A DNA stretch of 64,000 bases. It comes from a bacterium (GTDB lineage Bacteria; UBP15; UBA6099). Made by a program: the position numbers and the translations under genes. The stretch lies in contig JAKQPS010000051.1 of assembly GCA_029564595.1 (NCBI GenBank), forward strand, positions 47,895-111,894, read 5' to 3'. The notes below the pieces were generated by a model. It was not told the origin of the DNA, did not search any database, and saw only the letters and a list, made by a program, of their open reading frames with translations. Below, piece after piece: positions 19,191 to 26,568 of the stretch. Position 1 is the stretch's first letter. Every line of letters begins with the position of its first letter.

Positions 19191-19192
19191 CT

Positions 19193-19915
19193 TTATTTGT
19201 TCCTCGCGTCCCGGTCGCTCATCATCTTAAGGAGAATCTCCGCTGCGTCCACGTCGTCGGGATGGTCAACCTCAATCCCGAACATCCTGTCCTGAATCAC
19301 GTGGCCGATTCTTTCCCCAAGATATTTGTACGCGCCCGAAAGCCCTTCTGTTTTTTTCAGAGTTTCCATGCGCAGAGAGATGACCGCGCCGTCCGGCAGA
19401 TAGTAATCAGGCAGGTCCTGCTGCCTGTAGAACTTGCATTCGTTGACTAGTTTGAGCGCAGGCCCGTCAAGCTTGAACATCCATTCCGGGCGTTGGTTCA
19501 CCTTGAAGCACGACAGCGTGGATGTCAGGGATGGGTCGTCAATCAATTTCTGAATCGTTTCGTCGATAAGCCCGTCCCGTCTGTAAGCGACGTTGGCAAG
19601 GAGCATGGTAACGATGTCCGCGCGCCAGCCGTCTCTCTGTGCGAGCGTCCGGGCGACATGTCTTAATGTGTCTTCAATCGCAGCGGTGTCGCCTGATATC
19701 TCGGCCGGGCGCATTAAGACGTCCACCCCTTCGGCCTTTGCGACGGCTGCTATCTTCTCGTCGTCCGTCGAGCACACAAGCCTGTCGATAAGCTTGGACG
19801 CCTTGGCGTGCGTGAAAGTGTGAGCTATGAGAGGTTTGCCGGAAATCGGCATTATGTTTTTGCCGGGAAGCCTTTTGCTGCCCCCCCTCGCCGGGACCAC
19901 GCATAAAATATTCAT
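19193..19915 (-). CDS. acylneuraminate cytidylyltransferase-like (NeuA/KdsB-type) protein
   Basis: A 240-residue CTP-dependent sugar nucleotidyltransferase. The N-terminal PARGGSKRLPGKN matches the CTP-binding signature of CMP-sialic acid and related synthetases. STDDEKIAAVAKAEG and the RPAEISGD block follow. The late GIEVDHPDDVDAAE metal-site motif is intact. The closest roles are activation of a nonulosonic acid or related sugar acid with CMP for glycan assembly. No NeuB, NeuC or sialyltransferase gene is nearby; the partner is the B12/radical SAM gene directly downstream. Sugar identity unknown. Confidence 0.88.
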   Translation of the reverse strand: MNILCVVPARGGSKRLPGKNIMPISGKPLIAHTFTHAKASKLIDRLVCSTDDEKIAAVAKAEGVDVLMRPAEISGDTAAIEDTLRHVARTLAQRDGWRADIVTMLLANVAYRRDGLIDETIQKLIDDPSLTSTLSCFKVNQRPEWMFKLDGPALKLVNECKFYRQQDLPDYYLPDGAVISLRMETLKKTEGLSGAYKYLGERIGHVIQDRMFGIEVDHPDDVDAAEILLKMMSDRDARNK

Positions 19916-20074
19916 CGTATTCTCCGAAAGTTCAGACTTTTAAGAAGTTATATGACAAGAGAAGAAATAGTTCAACTTGTATTCATAACGTAGCGCGACT
20001 GGGATCGGACGGCATGTGGCTTATGTGTGTTGACTTCATTTTCGAAGGACAGCTTGACGCCTGTCTCCGCGTTT

Positions 20075-22357
20075 TCAGTCGTCAAAATCGTCGGAATCCT
20101 TCTCGTTTTCGTCGTGTTTAATCGATTTTAAAACGCTTTTCTCATAAGAGCCGAGTTCCTCAATGTCCTCAATATCCTCAGTTTCAAGGTGGGAATTCGG
20201 GTCTCCGGTGGCGCGGGCGTGTTCGAGCATGTTGATTGCGATGTTGGTTATGTGGCTGTTCACTCCGCGCAGGTTTCCAAGGATGTCGAGGTGTATCTGG
20301 CTGGTTCTGGATGTGTCGTCGTCCTGAGAGCAGAGGCGCTCGAGGTGCGCCATCTGAAGGTTTTTGTAATATCTGATAAGCCGCTGTTTATCCCTGACTA
20401 TTTCCTCAGCCGCTTTAAGGTCGTTGTTTCGGAACGCTTCCATCGCGCGCTCGAAGTTCTCTCCGACAAGCCCGTGGAATCTGTTAAGCTCCTTCCAGCC
20501 TTCTTCGCTGAAATAGAGTTTGTGTTCGACCAGTTGGGATATCTGCGGCATGATATTTTTGGAGATGATGTCGCCGATTTTTTCCAGTTCGTCCGCATGG
20601 AAGAACATCTCAATGCGCCGTTTCGACTGGGTCTCGGATGATTTTCGCTGCGCAAGTTGTGTGAAATAGTCCTTGATGGACACTTCGAGGATATCCACCT
20701 TTTCGTCCACTTCGATAGCCTGATCCACGAACTCGATGTTGCGCTCCCTGAAGGCGGTCATGATGTCGTCTATCATGCGCTGTGTGTGTTTGAACATGCG
20801 GAGCAGTTCCCTGCGGGCTTGCCGTAGAGCAAGTTCGGGGATGTCCAATAGGAACGGGTCGAGGTATTTCGGGCCGAATTTCTTCTGCGGAGGCGTTTTT
20901 TCTTCGGGGTAAATTAAATATATGATTCTTTCAAGTTGCCGAGTAAAAGGCAGGAAGAGCAGAGCTAATGCGACATTAATAACTGTATGCGCGTTCGCGA
21001 CTTGCCTAGGCAAGTAGTCCGGATTAGTAACAGTATTCCAAGTGGCATTTGTCGTCCATATCGAAATATTCTGAACCAAAAATGCAAGCTGTTTTATAAG
21101 AAAGAAAAATATTATCACGCCAAGAATTTTGAAAGAGTAATGAGCTATTGCCACACGCTTGGCTTCTCTTGAAGTTGTGCCGATAGTGGCAAGAGCGGCT
21201 GTAATACAGGTCCCGATATTTGCGCCGAATATCAAAGGAATCGCCGCGTTCATTGTTATAAGGCCCTGAGAAGACAGAGCCACAACGAGACTTGTCGTTG
21301 CGCCACTGCTTTGCACTATTGATGTGAAGATTGTTGAAGCTAGCAATGCTATAAAAGGATTCTCTGTTTTTGCCATCATGTCGACAAAAGGCGGAAATTC
21401 GCACAGAGGATTCATCACGTCGCCCATTACTTTTAAACCGAAAAACAGTATGCCGAATCCGAGAATGACTTTCCCCAAATAAAGAACGTTGTCTTTTTTT
21501 CCTGCTGCGAGTTGTAGAATGAATCCTGCGCCTATAAACATTAACGCATAATCTGTGAATTTAAATGCGACTATCTGAGCTGTTATAGTGCTTCCTATGT
21601 CAGCTCCGAGAATAACTCCTATAGCTTGACGCAGGCTCATCAGTCCGGCGTTAGTAAATCCCACTAGCATCACTGTGGTCGCGCTGGAGCTTTGCATTGC
21701 CGCTGTAACAACCATTCCCACGACCAATCCATAAACGCGGTGTTTGGTCAACGCGCCGAGGATGGTTTTCATCTGGTCGCCCGCCCAGTCGCGCAGGCCG
21801 TTTCCCATCATGTCCATTCCGAAAAGAAATAGCCCGAGGCCTCCAAGCAGGCCTGTTATCAGGAAAAACACCCAATTTTTGCTCTTTCCAGAAATATGAA
21901 AATACACATTCGGTTCTTCGGACTCGTTCCCAAGAACTGTTGCCTGAATGATATATTTTCCTTCTTTTTCTCCTAAAACGAGGTCCGTTGAAGCCGTTCC
22001 TTTAGAGTTGGTCTCAATCTCCGCATTAGCAAGGTTTGTTCCGTTTCCTTTTGAAGGGTCTTCGACGACGTTGAAATATATTGTGATACCCGTGGCCGGA
22101 TGGCCGTCTTCCAGCGCCATGACGGTCAGAGGTATCGGCGCTTTCTGCCCCGCTATGACAAATTGACCGTCGCCCCTGAATTTTGTGAGAGTGATTTGAG
22201 ACCCTGTCCGCTCGATTATCGACTGCGAGCCGTTTGTTCCGATTTTCTGCTCGGCAAGCAGGGTGGATATCTTGGGAGCCGCCATCATCATCAGCATCAT
22301 GAGCGTGAAAAGAAGATACAAACGCTTATGAAATGTTTTGTCGGATAAGATGTTCAT
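20075..22357 (-). CDS. Na/Pi cotransporter with N-terminal extracytoplasmic domain and PhoU-like tail
   Basis: A 760-residue Na+/phosphate symporter of the NptA/YjbB family. Both inverted half-repeats are present (MQSSSATT and VQSSGATTS), with GADIGSTITAQ and GANIGTCITAA as matched pairs. The C-terminal 200 residues form PhoU-like helical bundles (RRIEMFFHADELEKIGDIIS), ending in an acidic tail. Unusually, residues about 40-165 after the first membrane segment look like a beta-rich Ig/Big-type domain (ITLTKFRGDGQFVIAGQKAP) with the conserved phrase STDLVLGEKEGKYIIQA. The ATG at 22357 is chosen because AAGGAAAG lies 5-6 bp upstream. No phosphate regulator is adjacent. Phosphate uptake or efflux are both possible. 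Confidence 0.9.
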   Translation of the reverse strand: MNILSDKTFHKRLYLLFTLMMLMMMAAPKISTLLAEQKIGTNGSQSIIERTGSQITLTKFRGDGQFVIAGQKAPIPLTVMALEDGHPATGITIYFNVVEDPSKGNGTNLANAEIETNSKGTASTDLVLGEKEGKYIIQATVLGNESEEPNVYFHISGKSKNWVFFLITGLLGGLGLFLFGMDMMGNGLRDWAGDQMKTILGALTKHRVYGLVVGMVVTAAMQSSSATTVMLVGFTNAGLMSLRQAIGVILGADIGSTITAQIVAFKFTDYALMFIGAGFILQLAAGKKDNVLYLGKVILGFGILFFGLKVMGDVMNPLCEFPPFVDMMAKTENPFIALLASTIFTSIVQSSGATTSLVVALSSQGLITMNAAIPLIFGANIGTCITAALATIGTTSREAKRVAIAHYSFKILGVIIFFFLIKQLAFLVQNISIWTTNATWNTVTNPDYLPRQVANAHTVINVALALLFLPFTRQLERIIYLIYPEEKTPPQKKFGPKYLDPFLLDIPELALRQARRELLRMFKHTQRMIDDIMTAFRERNIEFVDQAIEVDEKVDILEVSIKDYFTQLAQRKSSETQSKRRIEMFFHADELEKIGDIISKNIMPQISQLVEHKLYFSEEGWKELNRFHGLVGENFERAMEAFRNNDLKAAEEIVRDKQRLIRYYKNLQMAHLERLCSQDDDTSRTSQIHLDILGNLRGVNSHITNIAINMLEHARATGDPNSHLETEDIEDIEELGSYEKSVLKSIKHDENEKDSDDFDD

Positions 22358-22385
22358 CTGTCTTTCCTTGTGTAAGTTCACCCCT

Positions 22386-22410
22386 TCGGTTGTCCGCCGG
22401 GGACAACCGA
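22386..22410 (-). promoter_or_regulatory. 10-bp perfect inverted repeat in the leader of the Na/Pi gene
   Basis: TCGGTTGTCC and GGACAACCGA flank a 5-nt loop. It lies about 28 bp upstream of the transporter start. A TATAAT hexamer on the minus strand (22418-22423) lies just upstream, so the repeat would be at the very 5' end of the mRNA or act as an operator. Binding factor unknown. Confidence 0.5.
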
Positions 22411-22670
22411 CCGGATGATTATATGTAACGCATTGAAAAAATTTTAGGGCTTTGCGCTAAAAAAACAAGGCTGTTTATTGAAAATTTAGCGATTTTCAAA
22501 TCCCGGGAGAAAATTTTGTCGGATATCGTCTGGGCTTAAAATGTGCCGATTGGGAAATATTATGATAAAAATCCTTTTCACGCGAACATTTAAAAATATT
22601 CGTTTCATCCCATAACGATTCTTAAAAAACGGGCGCGATGAGTGAGGCAAAAATATTAATCTCAAGGTAG

Positions 22671-22701
22671 TTGACTTTTCAGAATAATGAATCATTATAG
22701 T
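22671..22701 (+). promoter_or_regulatory. possible speD promoter
   Basis: TTGACT (22671-22676) is followed by TTATAG/TATAGT around 22695-22701, with a spacing of 18 to 19 bp. The match is moderate. It lies in an AT-rich stretch upstream of speD, where a promoter is expected. Confidence 0.4.
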
Positions 22702-22716
22702 ATACAATAGTGTCGC

Positions 22717-22740
22717 TTGACCATACTCAAAAATGGTCAA
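22717..22740 (+). promoter_or_regulatory. 8-bp inverted repeat upstream of speD
   Basis: TTGACCAT and ATGGTCAA are perfect inverted copies around an 8-nt spacer, ending 29 bp before the speD start. Position just downstream of the predicted -10 fits an operator or a 5' leader hairpin. No regulator gene is adjacent. Confidence 0.45.
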
Positions 22741-22769
22741 ATATAGTGTAAAGGGGGGATTTTTATAAG

Positions 22770-23207
22770 ATGTATGGACCTCACCTGATTCTCGAAGGTT
22801 ACGAAGCGCCTAAAAAGCGCCTCGGAAACGTCGGGCATATTTACGGAATGCTCGACAAATTCCCCGAAGTTATAGGCATGACGAAAATTATGCCTCCCCA
22901 CGTGCAGAAATACCTAGGAGCCGGCGACCCAGTATGGGGAGTGTCCGGGTTTGTCATCATCGCTGAAAGCCACATAGCGGTGCATACGTATCCGGAAAAG
23001 AACTTTTTTGTGCTGGATGTTTTTTCATGCAAGGATTTCGATGATACGAAAGCTGTCGATTTCGTGGTTAAACAGCTAAGCCCGCTGAGGTATGAGCATA
23101 AACTTCTTTCACGTGGAGAGGATTATCCTAAAGATATAGTTGAATCTCGTTCGATAGTTTGCGGAGACAGGAACAGGTTTCAAAGATCGGCCGGAAAGCC
23201 GGGTTGA
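22770..23207 (+). CDS. speD: S-adenosylmethionine decarboxylase proenzyme
   Basis: A 145-residue proenzyme that cleaves itself to form a pyruvoyl cofactor and makes decarboxylated SAM, the aminopropyl donor for spermidine. The cleavage site is E66-S67 in AESHIAVHTYPE, with S67 becoming the pyruvoyl group. Processing and catalytic residues H72 and C87 (DVFSCKDFD) are present. The length fits the short bacterial class related to the Thermotoga/Bacillus enzyme. A purine-rich AAGGGGGG lies about 12 bp upstream. It is followed by agmatinase, which fits a polyamine pathway. Spermidine synthase and arginine decarboxylase are not in the window. Confidence 0.94.
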   Translation: MYGPHLILEGYEAPKKRLGNVGHIYGMLDKFPEVIGMTKIMPPHVQKYLGAGDPVWGVSGFVIIAESHIAVHTYPEKNFFVLDVFSCKDFDDTKAVDFVVKQLSPLRYEHKLLSRGEDYPKDIVESRSIVCGDRNRFQRSAGKPG

Positions 23208-23350
23208 ATAAGATGCCCGAAGAATGAATTTTCGCGGCGGTTCCGACTACAATGGAGCCGCCGTTTATTTTTACCGGCAATGCGGAATTGACGCAAGCTT
23301 GATTATTAGCGATGGAGCAAAGAAGAAAGTTGTGCTTTCGGGAGGGCATA

Positions 23351-24271
23351 GTGGAAAATAAATTGGATCAACTTGAGTGTGATCCCGGAGAGTTCGACAA
23401 TTTTTTGTCTTTGCCTCCGGAATACAGCGACCCGCAAAGCTCGGAGTTCGTCGTGTTCACGGCTCCTTTCGAGAAGACGACATCATACCGGAAGGGAACC
23501 GCGCTCGGTCCGGAAGCTATATTAGAGGCGTCTCATCAGGTGGAGTTGTTCGATTTCGAGTTGGGGCGGTCCGCAGTGGAGAAAGGCATAGCCACCGACA
23601 GGTCGCTGGATGCTTTTTGCGATGGCGGCTATGAGAAGTTCGATACTGCCGCAAGAGCCGCCGCCGCTGCAACGATGCGGCGCGGGGCGACTCCGGTATT
23701 TATCGGCGGCGAACACTCGATATCTTTAGCTCCCGCAGCCGCCGCGCTCGAACTGTATCCCGACCTGACGGTTGTTCAGATTGACGCGCACGCAGACCTG
23801 AGAGACAGCTATGACGGAGACAGACACAGTCACGCCTCGGTCATGAGGAGGATTCTTGAGATTGACCCCGGCCTGGCGCAAGCGCTTCAAGTGGGAATCA
23901 GAAGCGGGTGCGCGGAGGAGTTCAGGACGGCTGAATCGGAGCCTCGGATAAGGATGTTCACTGCGGTGGCGATTCATTCGGGGCGAGTGTCCATAGATGA
24001 TATTCTGGACAGCGTGAAAGGCCGCGTGTATCTCACTATAGACCTTGATGGAATAGACCCGGCCGAGGCTCCGGCGGTGGGCACTCCCGAACCCGGCGGG
24101 CTTTCGTGGAGATGGACTCTGGAGTTCATCGAGAGGCTTTGCGCGCTGTCGAAACCGGTCGCTTTTGACCTCGTGGAGCTTTGCCCTATACCCGGCGATT
24201 TCAGGTCGGATTTCCTGTCCGCGAAACTAATCTACCGCATCATCGGGCTTATTGCCGGGCAAGCGAAATAG
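23351..24271 (+). CDS. speB: agmatinase (ureohydrolase family)
   Basis: A 306-residue ureohydrolase that converts agmatine to putrescine and urea. The binuclear Mn ligands are visible: H122 (GGEHS), D145/H147/D149 (DAHADL) and D231/D233 (TIDLDGIDP). The SHASVMRRI block and the order next to speD favour agmatinase over arginase or formiminoglutamase. I chose the GTG at 23351 because GGGAGGG lies 4-5 bp upstream; an ATG at 23312 in the same frame has no such site and would add a Lys/Arg-rich tail. Convergent with the amidohydrolase gene, 26 bp apart. Confidence 0.92.
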   Translation: MENKLDQLECDPGEFDNFLSLPPEYSDPQSSEFVVFTAPFEKTTSYRKGTALGPEAILEASHQVELFDFELGRSAVEKGIATDRSLDAFCDGGYEKFDTAARAAAAATMRRGATPVFIGGEHSISLAPAAAALELYPDLTVVQIDAHADLRDSYDGDRHSHASVMRRILEIDPGLAQALQVGIRSGCAEEFRTAESEPRIRMFTAVAIHSGRVSIDDILDSVKGRVYLTIDLDGIDPAEAPAVGTPEPGGLSWRWTLEFIERLCALSKPVAFDLVELCPIPGDFRSDFLSAKLIYRIIGLIAGQAK

Positions 24272-24297
24272 TCCAACGCGCGAGTATCAGCCGATAA

Positions 24298-25320
24298 TCA
24301 CTTATCCAAACCTAACAGGCGGTATGCGTTGGCGGAAAGAATGTTTTTGCGCGCTTCAGGCTCGCCTTCCGTGGCGATGAGCGTTTTTGCCAGAGGCATG
24401 ACCAGCGGATAAAACGGCCAGTCCGTGCCGAACAGCATGCGCTCCGATCCAACCTGTTCGATCATGTCCTGAATCTGGTGAGGGGGTTGGCCGTCGATTT
24501 CGAGCCAAGCGTTTTCATAAGTTTTCACAAGACTGATCGCTTCAGGGTAGAAGTTCATTCCCGCATGTCCAAGCACGAAGTTGGTTTCGGGGAAACTTTT
24601 TATCGGTTCCTCATAGAATTCCATTCCAGAGAATTTTCTCAGGAAGGAAGGTTCAAGGCCGTTGTATGAAGTGTGAAATAGAACGGGCAAGCCTGTTTTA
24701 TTCCAGCGTTCGAGGAGTTTCATAACTTTAGGATGGCTTGGGGGGGCCATGTGGGCGTAAGGGTGAACCTTGAGGCCGCGAGCGCCGCGCTCGACACAGT
24801 CGTCCATTTTCTTTTCCCAATTTGCGCTGAAGGGATTGACGCCGCAGAAGGGAATTAGCCTGTCCTCGCCCGCCGTGCAGTCGAGATAAGCGCCGGAAAT
24901 GTCCGAGCCGAACCGCAAGTCCAGAGCTAGAACGACGCTCTTTTCAACGCCGGCTCTGTCCATCTCCGCTATCAGGTTCGGGACGGTGTAGGTTGCATTG
25001 GGGCCTTTGTTCGAGAAGAGAGTGGTGGAGTAATCGGAGAACATGCCGTTGCGGCGGACCTGCGTCAGGTTCACGCCGGAGTAAACGGAGAGGTCGAGAG
25101 CCGCGCGGCGTTCTGGGAAGTTGTGTTTTACGCTGGGAGTTTTTCGGTGGTAATCGATTGGGGGCGCGGCAAGAAAATAGAAACCGAGGTGCGTGTGCAT
25201 ATCGACTATCGGCGGCGCGTCCGGAAGGTTGAGAGCGATTTTTCCGCGCTCGTTTAATTTGAAATAAGGAAGGTCTCTTAATGCGTAACAATCTTTGAAT
25301 TTGAGTTCAGCAGCGTTCAT
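24298..25320 (-). CDS. amidohydrolase-2 family metal-dependent hydrolase
   Basis: A 340-residue TIM-barrel protein of the amidohydrolase-related family. Metal-binding H42 and H44 lie in VDMHTHLG. GLKVHPY, a LGHAGMNFYPE block and the C-terminal GTDWPFYPLVMPL aspartate motif complete the set. Members include decarboxylases of the ACMSD type and simple hydrolases, so the reaction is open. The gene is divergent from dapA with a gap of 218 bp. Context with polyamine and lysine genes hints at nitrogenous substrates, but this is a guess. Confidence 0.85.
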   Translation of the reverse strand: MNAAELKFKDCYALRDLPYFKLNERGKIALNLPDAPPIVDMHTHLGFYFLAAPPIDYHRKTPSVKHNFPERRAALDLSVYSGVNLTQVRRNGMFSDYSTTLFSNKGPNATYTVPNLIAEMDRAGVEKSVVLALDLRFGSDISGAYLDCTAGEDRLIPFCGVNPFSANWEKKMDDCVERGARGLKVHPYAHMAPPSHPKVMKLLERWNKTGLPVLFHTSYNGLEPSFLRKFSGMEFYEEPIKSFPETNFVLGHAGMNFYPEAISLVKTYENAWLEIDGQPPHQIQDMIEQVGSERMLFGTDWPFYPLVMPLAKTLIATEGEPEARKNILSANAYRLLGLDK

Positions 25321-25538
25321 AAAGCATAACCTCCGATAATGGACGCGAGATGTTCAGTCCCATGCGTCTACATGTGCGATTATATGCCTCATGGGGCGCG
25401 GCGACAAAAATATTTTAATTATCGGTTATGAAATCAATTAAAGATAAAGATTGAAAAAGAGCGAGTTATTTGAGAAAATCAGGAGAGCATCTATGCGCGG
25501 AGACGAAACCGCGCGGGTTTGACGGGAGGCGTTTAGGT

Positions 25539-26414
25539 ATGTTTAAAGGAAGCATCGCGGCGCTTATAACACCATTCAATGGCGGAAAGATAGACGAGAA
25601 GAAGCTAAGGCAACTGATCGATTGGCACGTTAAACACGGAACAAACGGCGTCGTGCCGACGGGCACGACCGGTGAGAGTCCCACGCTTACGCACGAAGAG
25701 CACATGAGGGTTGTGGAGATAACGGTCGAGCAGGCGGCGGGAAGGATTCCGGTGATAGCGGGAGCAGGGTCGAACTGCACGCGGGAGGCCGCGCAGTTAA
25801 CGAAACACGCAGCGGAAGTGGGAGCCGACGGGGCTTTGTTGATAGCTCCTTACTACAATAAACCCGGACAAAGAGGTATCTTCGCGCACTTCGCGGAAAT
25901 ATCGAAGAAAGTGGATATTCCTATCGTATTGTACAACCATGCAGGGCGAACCGGGGTGACTATCGAGCCTGAGACGGTCGTGGCGTTGGCGAAAGTCGGC
26001 AATTTCGTGGCGGTAAAGGATGCGAGCGGCGGGATAAATTATACGGCTGAAGTGCTGCAGAGAACGAGCGGCGCGGTTTCAATCCTGTCAGGGAACGACA
26101 CGTGGACTCCGGCGCTTATGGCGCTGGGAGCTGTCGGGTGTATCTCGGTGGTGGCGAACATCGCTTCGAAAAAGCATGCGCAGATGATTTCTTTCCTCGC
26201 TTCCGGCGATCTGAAAAAAGGGATTAAATTGTATTACGAGTTGCTGCCGCTTATGAAGGCTATGGATATGGACACCAACCCGATTCCAGTGAAAGAAGCG
26301 ATGGGGATGATGGGGATGGCCGACCCTGCTCCGAGGCTTCCGCTTGTGAGGATGGACGCAAAGAAGCGAGCGGAGCTAAGGGCGGTATTGAAGACTAGCG
26401 GGTTAGTGAAGTAA
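25539..26414 (+). CDS. dapA: 4-hydroxy-tetrahydrodipicolinate synthase
   Basis: A 291-residue class I aldolase-fold enzyme that condenses pyruvate with aspartate semialdehyde on the way to meso-diaminopimelate and lysine. Motifs seen are VPTGTTGESPTLTHEEH, YYNKPGQRGIFAHF, LYNHAGRTGV and the Schiff-base lysine in VAVKDASGG. The PGRT loop reads AGRT here. The ATG at 25539 follows GGGAGG by 9 bp; the open frame extends upstream without a site. The gene is monocistronic in appearance, followed by a GC-rich hairpin. A related N-acetylneuraminate lyase-type role is less likely given the TTGE motif. Confidence 0.93.
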   Translation: MFKGSIAALITPFNGGKIDEKKLRQLIDWHVKHGTNGVVPTGTTGESPTLTHEEHMRVVEITVEQAAGRIPVIAGAGSNCTREAAQLTKHAAEVGADGALLIAPYYNKPGQRGIFAHFAEISKKVDIPIVLYNHAGRTGVTIEPETVVALAKVGNFVAVKDASGGINYTAEVLQRTSGAVSILSGNDTWTPALMALGAVGCISVVANIASKKHAQMISFLASGDLKKGIKLYYELLPLMKAMDMDTNPIPVKEAMGMMGMADPAPRLPLVRMDAKKRAELRAVLKTSGLVK

Positions 26415-26416
26415 CG

Positions 26417-26450
26417 CCGCGCGCGCCGACGGAACAAGCGCGGCGCGCGG
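26417..26450 (+). terminator. GC-rich hairpin after dapA
   Basis: CCGCGCGC and GCGCGCGG form a perfect 8-bp stem around an 18-nt loop, starting three bases after the dapA stop. The trailing sequence is only weakly T-rich (CTTCTTAA), so it may be an inefficient terminator. Confidence 0.45.
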
Positions 26451-26568
26451 GGCTTCTTAAATAAAGTCTAACAATTAATGATATGGAGGCGGTTTCCGGA
26501 TCGCGGGTATTATTCTGCCGCGCGGTTGCGCGCGGCTTCCGCCGCCCTGTCCGCCAAAGGGAAGAAAA

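Noticed and set aside
23312-23350. ATG at 23312 as the start of speB
   Set aside because: No ribosome binding site, while the GTG at 23351 has GGGAGGG at the right distance and gives the expected N-terminus.
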